Assembly (NCBI RefSeq): GCF_040802235.1 | Contig: NC_133158.1 | Location: 36,212,001 to 36,276,000, forward strand | DNA: 64,000 bases | Source: Manis javanica | Lineage: Eukaryota > Chordata > Mammalia > Pholidota > Manidae | Direction: 5' to 3' | Shown: one piece after another, positions 12,223 to 22,089 of the stretch | Numbering within the stretch: the stretch's first letter is position 1 | How the letters are laid out: the number at the start of each line of letters is the position of its first letter | Program-made: the position numbers and the translations under genes | The notes under the pieces: generated by a model | Database searches by the model: none | What the model saw: only the letters and a program-made list of their open reading frames with translations | Told to the model about the DNA's origin: nothing

Positions 12223-13100
12223 ATGAAAAGACAAAACTACAGGCAGACAAAGATCACAGAGACAACACCTGAGAAGGAGACAGACCTAACCAGTCCTCCT
12301 GAAAAAGAATTCAAAATAAAAATCATGAACATGCTGACAGAGATGCAGAGAAAAATGCAAGAGCAATGGGATGAGATGCAGAGAAAAATGCAAGAGCAGT
12401 GGGATGAAGTCCGGAGGGAGATCACAGATGTCAGGAAGGAGATCACAGAAGTGAAACAATCCCTGGAAGGATTTATAAGCAGAATGGATAAGATGCAAGA
12501 GGCCATTGAAGGAATAGAAGCCAGAGAACAGGAACATATAGAAGCTGACATAGAGAGAGATAAAAGGATCTCCAGGAATGAAACAACACTAAGAGAACTA
12601 TGTGACCAAGCCAAAAGGAATAATATTCGTATTATAGGGATACCAGAAGAAGAAGAAAGAGGAAAAGGGATAGAAAGTCTCTTTGAAGAAATAATTGCTG
12701 AAAACTTCCCCAAACTGGGGGAGGAAATAATCGAACAGACCATGGAATTACACAGAACCCCCAACAGAAAGGATCCAAGGAGAACAACACCAAGACACAT
12801 AGTAATTAAAACGGCAAGGATCAAGGACAAGGAAAGAGTTTTAAAGGCACCTAGAGAGAAAAAGGAAAACCCATCAGGCTAACATCAGACTTCTCGACAG
12901 AAATCCTACAGGCCAGAAGAGAATGGCATGATATACTTAATGCAATGAAACAGAAGGGCCTTGAACCAAGGATACTGTATCCAGCACGACTATCATTTAA
13001 ATATGATGGCAGGATTAAACAATTCCCAGACAAGCAAAAGCTGAGGGAATTTGCTTCCCACAAACCACCTCTACAGGGCATCCTACAGGGACTGCTCTAG
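12223..13100 (+). pseudogene. L1 ORF1 (RNA-binding chaperone protein), frameshifted
   Basis: The start MKRQNYRQTK at 12223 fits the L1 ORF1 position just after the 5' UTR. The open frame runs to a stop at 12880-12882. Order of parts: basic N-terminus; coiled coil rich in M, Q, E, K with two identical 11-residue units (QRKMQEQWDE type, 12340-12405) and two ITDV/ITEV-type heptads; then the RRM-like core (NNIRIIGIPEEEE). Near 12865 the frame breaks, and C-terminal-domain sequence (ARREWHD-type and PDKQKLREF-type stretches) continues in another frame to a stop at 13098-13100. The protein normally trimerises and coats L1 RNA; without its C-terminal domain this copy would not. Confidence 0.85.
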
Positions 13101-13295
13101 ATGGGAGCACTCCTAAAAAGAGCACAGAACAAAACACACAACATATGAAGAATGGAGGAGGAGGAATAAGAAGGGAGAGAAGAAAAGAATCTCCAGACAG
13201 TGTATATAACAGCTTAATAAGCGAGCTAAGTTAGGCAGTAAGATACTAAAGAAGCTAACCTTGAACCTTTGGTAACCACGAATATAAAGCCTGCA

Positions 13296-16200
13296 ATGGC
13301 AATAAGTACATATCTCTCAATAGTCACCCTAAATGTAAATGGACTTAATGCACCAATCAAAAGACACAGAGTAATAGAATGGATAAAAAAGCAAGACCCA
13401 TCTATATGCTGCTTACAAGAAACTCACCTTAAACCCAAAGATAAGCATAGACTAAAAGTCAAGGGATGGAAAAACATATTTCAGGCAAACAACAGTGAGA
13501 AGAAAGCAGGGGTTGCAGTACTAATATCAGACAAAATAGACTTCAAAACAAAGAAAGTAACAAGAGATAAAGAAGGACACTACATAACGATAAAGGGCTC
13601 AGTCCAACAAGAGGATATAACCATTCTAAATATATCTGCACCCAATACAGGAGCACCAGCATATGTGAAGCAAATACTAACAGAACTAAAGAGGGAAATA
13701 GACTGCAATGCATTCATTTTAGGAGACTTCAACACACCACTCACACCGAAGGACAGATCCACCAGGCAGAAAATAAGTAAGTACACAGAGGCACTGAACA
13801 ACACCCTAGAACAGATGGACCTAATAGACATCTATAGAACTCTACATCCAAAAGGAACAGGATATACATTCTTCTCAAGTGCACATGGAACACTCTCCAG
13901 AATAGACCACATACCAGCTCACAAAAAGAGCCTCAGTAAACTCCAAAATATTGAAATTCTACCAACCAATTTTTCAGACCACAAAGGTATAAAAGTAGAA
14001 ATAAATTCTACAAAGAAAACAAAAAGGCTCACAAACACATGGAGGCTTAACAACATGCTACTAAATAATCAATGGATCAATGAACAAATCAAAATAGAGA
14101 TCAAGGAATATATAGAAACAAATGACAACAACAACACTAAGCCCCAACTTCTGTGGGACGCAGCAAAAGCAGTCTTAAGAGGAAAGTATATAGCAATCCA
14201 GGCACACTTGAAGAAGGAAGAACAATCCCAAATGAATAGTCTAACATCACAATTATCAAAACTGGAAAAAGAAGAACAAATGAGGCCTAAAGTCAGCAGA
14301 AGGAGGGACATAATAAAGATCAGAGAAGAAATAAACAAAATTGAGAAGAAAAAAACAATAGCAAAAATCAACGAAACCAACAGCTGGTTCTTTGAGAAAA
14401 TAAACAAAATAGATAAGCCTCTAGCCCAACTTATTAAGAGAAAAAGAGAATCAACACAAATCAACAGAATCAGAAATGAGAATGGAAAAATCACGACAGA
14501 CTCCACAGAAATACAAAGAATTATTAAAGACTACTATGAAAATCTATATGCCAACAAGCTGGAAAACCTAGAAGAAATGGACAACTTCCTAGAAAAATAC
14601 AACCTCCCAAGACTGACCAAGGAAGAAATGCAAAAGTTAAACAAACCAATTACAAGCAAAGAAATTGAAACGGTAATCAAAAAACTACCCAAGAACAAAA
14701 TCCCGGGGCCGGACGGATTTACCTCGGAATTTTATCAGACACACAGAGAAGACATAATACCCATTCTCCTTAAAGTGTTCCAAAAAATAGAAGAAGAGGG
14801 AATACTCCCAAACTCATTCTATGAAGCCAACATCACCCTAATACCAAAACCAGGCAAAGACCCCACCAAAAAAGAAAATTACAGACCAATATCCCTGATG
14901 AATGTAGATGCAAAAATACTCAATAAAATATTAGCAAACAGAATTCAACAGTATATCAAAAGGATCATACACCATGACCAAGTGGGATTCATCCCAGGGA
15001 TGCAAGGATGGTACAACATTTGAAAATCCATCGACATCATCCACCACATCAACAAAAAGAAAGACAAAAACCACATGATCATCTCCATAGATGCTGAAAA
15101 AGCATTTGACAAAATTCAACATCCATTCATGATAAAAACACTCAGCAAAATGGGAATAGAGGGCAAGTACCTCAACATAATAAAGGCCATATATGATAAA
15201 CCCACAGCCAGCATTATACTGAACAGCGAGAAGCTGAAAGCTTTTCCTCTGAGATCGGGAACCAGACAGGGATGCCCACTCTCCCCACTGTTATTTAACA
15301 TAGTAATGGAGGTCCTAGCCACGGCAATCAGACAAAACAAAGAAATACAAGGAATCCAGATTGGTAAAGAAGAAGTTAAACTGTCACTATTTGCAGATGA
15401 TATGATACTGTACATAAAAAACCCTAAAGACTCCACTCCAAAACTACTAGAACTGATATCGAAATACAGCAAAGTTGCAGGATACAAAATTAACACACAG
15501 AAATCTGTAGCTTTCCTATACACTAACAATGAATCAATAGAAAGAGAAATCAGGAAAACAATTCCATTCACCATTGCATCAAAAAGAATAAAATACCTAG
15601 GAATAAACCTAACCAAAGAAGTGAAAGACTTATACTCTGAAAACTACAAGTCTCTCTTAAGAGAAATTAAAGGGAACACTAATAAATGGAAACTCATCCC
15701 ATGCTCATGGCTAGGAAGAATTAATATCGTCAAAATGGCCATCCTGCCCAAAGCAATATACAGATTTCATGCAATCCCTCTCAAATTACCAGCAACATCC
15801 TTCAATGAATTGGAACAAATAATTCAAAAATTCATATGGAAACATCAAAGACCCCGAATAGCCAAAGCAATCCTGAAAAAGAAGAATAAAGTAGGGGGGA
15901 CCTCACTCCCCAACTTCAAGCTCTACTACAAAGCCATAGTAATCAAGACAATTTGGTACTGGCACAAGAACAGAGCCACAGACCAGTGGAACAGATTAGA
16001 GACTCCAGACATTAACCGAAACATATATGGTCAATTAATATTTGGTAAAGGAGCCATGGACATACAATGGCAAAATGACAGTCTCTTCAACAGATGGTGC
16101 TGGCAAAACTGGACAGCTACATGTAGGAGAATGAAACTGGACCATTGTCTAACCCCATATACAAAGGTAAACTCAAAATGGATCAAAGACCTAAATGTAA

Positions 16201-17112
16201 GTCATGAAACCATTAAACTCTTGGAAAAAAACGTAGGCAAAAACCTCTTAGACATAAACATGAGTGACCTCTTCTTGAACATATTTCCCCGGGCAAGGAA
16301 AACAACAGCAAAAATGAGCAAGTGGGACTACATTAAGCTGAAAAGCTTCTGTACAGCGAAAGACACCATCAATAGAACAAAAAGGAACCCTACAGTATGG
16401 GAGAATATATTTGAAAATGACACATCCGATAAAGGCTTGACGTCCAGAATATATAAAGAGCTCACACGCCTCAACAAAAGAAAAAACAAATAACCCAATT
16501 AAAAAATGGGCAGAGGAACTGAACAGACAGTTCTCTAAAAAAGAAATACAGATGGCCAAGAGACACATGAAAAGATGCTCCACATCGCTAATTATCAGAG
16601 AAATGCAAATTAAAACTACAATGAGGTATCACCTCACACCAGTAAGGATAGCTGCCATCCAAAAGACAAACAACAACAAATGTTGGTGAGGCTGTGGAGA
16701 AAGGGGAACCCTCCTACACTGCTGGTGGGAATGTAAATTAGTTCAACCATTGTGGAAAGCAGTATGGAGATTCATCAAAATGCTCAAAACAGACCTACCA
16801 TTTGACCCAGGAATTCCACTCCTAGGAATTTACCACTCCTAGGAATTTCTCAAGTTTGAGAAAGACACATGCACCCCTATGTTTATCGCAGCACTATTTA
16901 CAATAGCCAAGAATTGGAAGCAACCTAAATGTCCATCAGTATATGAATGGATAAAGAAGATGTGGTACAAATACACAATGGAATACTACTCAGCCATAAG
17001 AAGTGGAAAAATCCAACCATTTGCAGCAACATGGATGGAGCTGGAGAGTATTATGCTCAGTGAAATAAGCCAAGCAGAGAAAGAGAAATACCAAATGATT
17101 TCACTCATCTGA
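13296..17112 (+). pseudogene. L1 ORF2 (endonuclease/reverse transcriptase), broken
   Basis: The likely ATG is at 13296 ([20 protein letters not shown]), the usual position of the endonuclease N-terminus. The endonuclease part shows LQETHL and the C-terminal SDHKG motif. The reverse transcriptase begins around PGPDGF (about 14710). A TGA at 15021-15023 interrupts the frame; the same frame then continues past FADD (about 15390) to a stop at 16491-16493. A one-base length change in an A-rich run near 16480 shifts the remaining frame; a second TGA near 16687 and a short local duplication near 16820-16850 follow. The final piece ends at 17110-17112. The family supplies nicking and reverse transcription for insertion; this copy is inactive. 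Both TGA codons fit CpG decay from CGA. Confidence 0.88.
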
Positions 17113-17471
17113 GGAGTATAGGAACAAAGGAAAAACTGAAGGAACAAAACAGCAGCGAATTACAGAACCCAAAAATGGACTAACAGGTACCAAAGGGAAA
17201 GGAACTGGGGAGGATGGGTGGGCAGGGAGGGATAAGGGGGGGGGTAAGAAGAAGGGGGGTATTAAGATTAGCATGCATGGGGGGGAGGGAGAAAGGGGAG
17301 GGTGGGCTGCACAACACAGAGAGAACAAGTAGTGACTCTACAACATTTTGCTAAGCTGATGGACAGTAACCGTAATGTGGTTGTTAGTGGGGACCTGATA
17401 TAGGGGAGAGCATAGTATACATAGTATTCTTCATGTAAGTGTAGATTAAAAATTAAAAAAAAAAAAAAAAA
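17113..17471 (+). terminator. L1 3' UTR, G-rich tract, ATTAAA signal and first A-tract
   Basis: The 3' UTR has a strongly G-rich polypurine block at about 17195-17310 with several runs of four or more Gs, typical of L1 3' UTRs and capable in principle of forming quadruplexes. ATTAAA at 17445-17450 precedes the A-tract (17455-17471). ATTAAA is a weaker poly(A) signal than AATAAA, consistent with read-through into downstream DNA at the source locus. Confidence 0.75.
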
Positions 17472-17647
17472 GAAAGTAAGAAAGAAAAGGGGGATTACTC
17501 CTTGATAGGATAAAAGTATTGGTAAATCAAAGATTAACGCATGCTTTAAATATCCTTAATGTTGATCACTTAAAGGGTGTCAGATGATCAGCTATGGAGG
17601 TACTCTTTTCTGATAATATTCCTTTCTCTTAATAAAAAAAAAAAAAA
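17472..17647 (+). other. Intermediate transduced segment ending in AATAAA and a second A-tract
   Basis: About 160 bp of non-L1 sequence, beginning with an A/G-rich run and containing 'gttgatcacttaaagggtgt', separates the two A-tracts. It ends with AATAAA at 17631-17636 running straight into As. The same segment, in the same place, is in copy B (58267-58446). I read it as an earlier 3' transduction ending at a cryptic poly(A) site; an A-rich genomic run at the source locus is the alternative. Confidence 0.55.
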
Positions 17648-17885
17648 GCAGTTACTGTGTGCTGACCTCCAATGAGTTCTGCACAGTGGTATAGAGGGCA
17701 TGTCAAAGTGTGGGCAAAGGGGCTGTTTATTTCTATGCAGAAGATCAAGGCCTAGCTTGGATACCCAGAAAATGAACTAAGATACGATATGAGGAGGAGC
17801 TTCCGGCATCAGCACTCTCTGGAGGACTTGTGCCGGGGGATGATCATCAAAAAGCCTCCACAGGGATCCGGGCGATGCTGCGGTC

Positions 17886-18311
17886 GTGGCTGCGTCCACC
17901 CCACCGTCTCCTGGACTTGCCATAGGAATGAGGAGGGAGATGTCTAGGCTGGCATGTGCATACAGTGAGACAAAGAATTTGACCGGATCTGTACTGTTGG
18001 AACTCAACCAGGAGTTGGGAGGGGTGCAAGGTGTAGCACTCCAAAATCTTATGACTATAGACTATCTACGGTTAAAAGAACATATGGGATGTGAACAGAT
18101 CCCAGAAATGGGCTGCTTTAATTTGTCTGATTTCTCTCAGACTGTTCAAGTACAGTTGGACAATATCCATCATATCATAGACAAATTTTCACAAATGCCT
18201 AGGGTGCCTAAATGGTTTTCTTGGCTTCACTGGAAATGGATGGTAATTATAGATTTGCTTTGTTTATGTCACCGTATTCCTATTGTTAATATGTGTGTGC
18301 AAATTAGTTAG
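17886..18311 (+). pseudogene. Endogenous retrovirus env transmembrane-subunit fragment (copy A)
   Basis: This 141-codon open stretch resembles part of a gammaretrovirus-like Env transmembrane subunit. A heptad-like helix (LLELNQELGGVQ) leads into a segment in the position of the immunosuppressive-domain helix (LQNLMTIDYLRLKE). A disulphide-loop-like CEQIPEMGC follows, then FNLSD, an amphipathic stretch, a Trp-rich membrane-proximal segment (PKWFSWLHWKW) and a short hydrophobic run (VIIDLLCLC). The family usually has a third cysteine directly after the loop; here it is F. There is no surface subunit, signal peptide or fusion peptide. It is a remnant carried as 3' tail and unlikely to be translated from the L1 RNA. 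Confidence 0.7.
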
Positions 18312-18960
18312 TAGTTTAAAACCTATACATACTTAAGGTACTCTACAAGATATGTCAAAGAAATAATCCTCCCATGTTTCCTTCCATATGCTACATCTGT
18401 AGCTTTTCTTCTTTCTTCGTAATTACAACCCTTAAATAGAATTCGTGCCTCATATCGAATTTACCGAGTATCATAATTCCTCCAGGTGGTAAAGATACCT
18501 CGAGACAAGTGCTGGGCATAGAAACCACAGGGCATTAATCTGCAAAGAAGTAAAAAGCTAAACATTTCAAACAATATGGCTTCTCTCTCACTTACCAACT
18601 TTACATTTCCCTGTATGGCCCCGGAAGATGACTGGTTAGCCAGAGACGGGTAAGATTCCTCAAGGGAGGAACAACCTAAGACAGGCACAGTCGCAGGGGG
18701 GCCATCAGGTGAGAATTTGGGGATCAACAGAGGTGAGGCTCAGAACCTCACCCCCCCTGCTTTGAGAGAAATCTTCTGCATCTGTGGATGTTTTGCTGCC
18801 CTTGTCTAGCCTGGATTAATACTTAGTCCATAGGCACACACCTGATCATCTGATCATCTACATTTGCCCTCTTACAGCACTAAACTATGTTTTCTACCTT
18901 TATCTTGCATCTACCTACCACTTCAGCATTTTATTAAAAATAAAAATAATAATAATAATA
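18312..18960 (+). other. Non-coding part of the retroviral tail
   Basis: The region between the env fragment and the purine tract has no recognisable coding sequence on the plus strand. It ends in a short AAT repeat (about 18948-18960). The same region occupies the same place in copy B. It probably derives from the retroviral env 3' end and untranslated region; I cannot assign it to a named family. Confidence 0.5.
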
Positions 18961-18970
18961 AAGGGAGAAA
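18961..18970 (+). promoter_or_regulatory. Candidate polypurine tract
   Basis: AAGGGAGAAA directly precedes the TG that opens the LTR-like sequence. In retroviruses this purine run primes plus-strand DNA synthesis at the U3 edge. In copy B the matching tract is shorter (AGGAGAAA at 59767-59774). Confidence 0.6.
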
Positions 18971-19293
18971 TGTGGGATCAACATATAAATCAAGTACAAA
19001 AATCAAACAAATATTCATATTTGACCTGATTGTTTATAGGTCATAATGCGTGATCAAAACCGAAAGTTTCTGTGATGAATGCCCTTGTACTGTTCACCAT
19101 GTAAGAATTTATTCACTATGTAAGAATCCGTTCACCATGTAAGAACTTGTTGGTTATGCTTCAGAAGATTGGAGACTGACGAGAATTAGACTTGAGATGG
19201 ATTAATGATTGTACATTGAGCATTGACCTCCCTATACTGAATTTTATTGTTGTTAACAACCATTTGATCAATAAATATGAGAGATGCCCTCTC
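18971..19293 (+). repeat. Truncated 3' LTR (U3-R) with AATAAA
   Basis: It begins TGTGGGATCAAC and contains three short repeats of a 'caccatgtaagaa'-like unit (about 19096-19146). AATAAA lies at 19270-19275, with cleavage after CCCTCTC at 19293. No U5 follows, exactly as in a polyadenylated retroviral RNA. No matching 5' LTR is present in the element, so it was acquired as RNA 3' sequence. Confidence 0.7.
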
Positions 19294-19302
19294 AAAAAAA
19301 AA

Positions 19303-19313
19303 AAAAGTGTCCC
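19303..19313 (+). repeat. Right target-site duplication of copy A
   Basis: AAAAGTGTCCC, after the poly(A) tail, repeats 10904-10914. Sequence of the interrupted minus-strand L1 resumes at once (ATGTGCATTTGAGAAGAATG). Confidence 0.9.
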
Positions 19314-22088
19314 ATGTGCATTTGAGAAGAATGCGTATTCTGCTGCTTTTGGGTGTAGAGTTCTGTAGATTTCTTTTAGGTCCATGTGTTCTAATGTGTT
19401 GTTCAGTGCCTCTGCCTCCTTACTTATTTTCTGTCTGTCTGGTTGATCTGTCCTTTGTAGTGAGTGGAGTGTTGAAGTCTCCTTGAATGAATGCATTGCA
19501 TTCTATTTCCCCTTTTAATTCTTCTAGTATTTGTTTCATATATGTAGGTGCTCCTGTGTTGGGTGCATAGATATTTATAATGATTATATTTTCTTGTTGG
19601 ATTAACTCCTTTATCATTATGTAATGTCCTTCTTTGTTTCTTTCTTTGTTTTGAAGTCTATTTTGGCTGATACAAGTACTGCAACTCCTGTCTTTTTCTC
19701 CCTATTAGTTGCATGAAATATCTTTTTCCATCCCTTCACTTTTAGTCTGTGTATATCTTTGGGTTTAAAGTGAGTCTCTTGTAGGTAGCATATAGATGGG
19801 TCTTAGGTTTTTATCCATTCAGTGACTCTATGTCTTTTGATTGGTGCATATAGATGGTTTACATTTAGGGTGATTATTGATAGGTATGTACTTATTGCCA
19901 TTGCAGGCTTTAGATTTGTGGTTACCAATGGTTCAAGGGTAATTTCCTTACTCTCTAAGAGTCTAACTTAATGCAGTATGCTATTACAAACACAATCTAA
20001 AGGTTCTTTTTTTCTCCCTTTTCTTCCTCCTCCATTCTTTATATATTAGGTATCATATTCTGTACTCTTTGTCCCTTGATTGACTTTGGGGGTCGCTGAT
20101 TTAATTTTATGTTTGCTTAGTAATTAACTGTTCTACTTTCATTACTGTGTAAAGAAATTAATGTAATTATGTTTTATTACCTTTGGTGACAGCTATTTAA
20201 CCTTGGGAACACTTTCATCTATAGCAGTCCCTCCAAAATACCCTGTAGAGACAGTTTGTGGGAGGTAAATTCTCTCAGCTTTTGCTTATCTGGAAATTGT
20301 TTAATCCCTCCTTCAAATTTAAATGATAATTGTGCCAGATAAAGTATTCTTGGTTCGAGGCCCTTCTGCTTCATTGCATTAAATACATCATGCCACTCCC
20401 TTCTGGCCTGTAAGGTTTCTGCTGAGAAGTCTGATGATAGCCTGATGGGCTTTCCTTTGGATGTGATCTTATTTTTCTCTCTGGCTGCCTTTAATACTCT
20501 GTCCTTGTCTTTGACCTTTGCCATTTTAATTATTATATGTCTTAGTGTTATCTTCCTTGGGTCCCTTGCGTTGGGAGATCTGTGCACCTCCATGGCCTGA
20601 GAGATTATCTCATTCCCAAGACTGGGAAAATTTTCAGCAATTATTTCTTCAGAGAGACTTTCTACCCTTTTTTCCTCTCTTCTTCTTCTGGTACTCCTAT
20701 AATGCGAATATTGTTTTGTTTGGATTGGTCACACAGTTCTCTCAGTATTCTTTCATTCTTAGAGATCCTTTTTCTCTGTTCCTCAGTTGTTTGTTTTCCT
20801 CTTCTCTAATTTCTATTTCATTTATTGTCTCCTCCACCGTATCTAATCTGCTTAAAAAATTTTTTTTTATGGTCATCATTTGTTGAGCCTGGGTTGGTGC
20901 TAATCTGCTTTTAAAACCTTCCATTGTATGTTTCATTTCTGATACTGTGTTCCATAATGATGGGATCTCTGACTGGAATTCATTCCTGAGTTCTTGAATC
21001 TTCTTCTGTACCACCATGAGCATGTTAATGATTTTTATTTTGAAATATCTTTCAGGAAGATTCATGATGTCAATTTCATTTAAATCTTCCTGTGGTGTAT
21101 TCATAATTTTGCTTTGAACCAGGTTCCTTTGGTGTTTCATATTTGTATGTGGCACCCTCTAGTGTCCAGAAGCTCTAGTCTCTGGAGCTGCTCAGTCCCT
21201 GGAGCGATGTTGGGGGTCACAGGGGAATGGTGTTGGTGCCTGGGAGGAGGAAAGAGCTGTTTCCTGCTTCCCAGCTGCTATGCCTGCCTCCACTGCCAGA
21301 ACCAGTGGCAAGCACACTGGTATAAGCCTCTAAGCTTTGCGTTTGTAGCTGCTGTAGGTGGGGCTTCCCTCTGGCTGGCCTAAACCCAGGGTAGGGTTTG
21401 CTATTTTGTGAGCCAGTTGGGGCTGGCCGGAAGGCCCAGCAGGCTGCGTATCATGGAGGGGGGCCTTGAAGTTGTGTAGGCAGCCAGGGGTTGGAGTGCC
21501 TGAAGATTGTAAAAGTTCCCAACCTGCTGAGCAGAGTGTACCCGGACAGTTTTGTCTACCTGTCCTTTCTCCTGAGCAGTAAGGTCTGTGCAATCTTTGC
21601 CCCTTTAGCAGCCCTCTTGCTGTTAGAAAGTCTCTTAGACTGCCCACCTTTGTTTTGTACCAGAGCAGCCAGATATGGATCCTTACTTTCCACAAGCGGC
21701 TGGAGTCTCAGTCTCTCCAGGTTTTCTGCCTGTCTTAGCTTTCCAACCCCCAATTCATGAGAGCACCATGAAATGTAGGTTTGTGCTCCCAGCGAAGATC
21801 TCCAGAGCTAGGTGTTCAGTAGTCCCAGGTCTCCACTCCCTCTCCACTCCATTTCTGTTCCTCCCATTGGTGAGCTGGGGTTGGTGAAGCCTTGGGTCCC
21901 ACTGGACCATGGCTTTGGTATGTTACCCTTTTCCATGAGGTTTATTCTTTTCTCCAGGTGTGTGCAATCTGGCACAGCCCTCTTTCCTGCTGTTCTTTAA
22001 GGATTAGTTGGATTAATTATATTTTCGTATTATATGAGCTTTTAGGAGGAAGCCTCTTTCTCACCTCTCATGCTGCCATCTTTAATCC
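19314..22088 (-). mobile_element. Near-full-length minus-strand L1, 5' half
   Basis: This continues the element interrupted at 10914: ORF2 endonuclease (to about 19925), the inter-ORF region, ORF1 (about 20219-21155) and a 5' UTR ending near 22088. The plus-strand 'ctcatgctgccatctt' there is the reverse complement of the L1 5' terminus AAGATGGC. Its 5' UTR shows none of the tandem units seen in copy A, so the two full-length L1s have different promoters. I could not find convincing target duplications for this copy. Confidence 0.8.
20219..21155 (-). pseudogene. L1 ORF1 fragments on the minus strand
   Basis: Frame 20742-21155 holds the N-terminal and coiled-coil part (QKKIQELRNEFQ, DTVEETINEIEIREEE). 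Frame 20219-20593 holds the C-terminal domain (ARREWHDVFNAMKQKGLEP and PDKQKLREFTSH) ending near 20219. They are separated by a frame disruption around 20600-20740. The coiled coil lacks the duplicated 11-residue unit seen in copy A's ORF1. Confidence 0.8.
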
Positions 22089-22089
22089 T

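Larger units (their letters stand above)
17648..19293 (+). mobile_element. Retrovirus-derived tail (env fragment to 3' LTR poly(A) site)
   Basis: The order is retroviral: env transmembrane-subunit coding sequence (frame 17886-18311), ~650 bp of non-coding DNA, a short AAT repeat, a purine-rich tract ending AAAGGGAGAAA just before 18971, then sequence starting TGTGGGATCAAC like an LTR. It ends a few bases after AATAAA (19270-19275), as an RNA polyadenylated at the LTR's R/U5 boundary would. The 17648-17885 part is unassigned; it may be more retroviral sequence. No pol or gag is visible. Confidence 0.75.
10915..19302 (+). mobile_element. Copy A: full-length L1 with a non-L1, retrovirus-derived 3' tail
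   Basis: It begins 'ggggcggagccaagatggcg', a canonical L1 5' terminus. It contains a repetitive 5' UTR (10915-12222), ORF1 (12223-13100, frameshifted), ORF2 (13296-17112, broken) and a G-rich 3' UTR (17113-17454) ending in an A-tract (17455-17471). Instead of stopping there it runs on through ~160 bp to a second A-tract (to 17647), then through env- and LTR-derived sequence to a final poly(A) (from 19294). One 11-bp target duplication brackets the whole ~8.4 kb. The host sequence is itself a minus-strand L1. Copy B (56882-60131) shares the same order of segments. Confidence 0.9.

Noticed and set aside
12237-12830. A 197-codon minus-strand open frame opposite ORF1
   Set aside because: It is the reverse complement of the A-rich coiled-coil coding region; its Ser/Ile/Leu-rich translation is a codon-bias artefact.
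17777-18044. Minus-strand open frames overlapping the env fragment in copy A (and 58576-58851 in copy B)
   Set aside because: They are the reverse shadow of the env sequence; the recognisable motifs are all on the plus strand.
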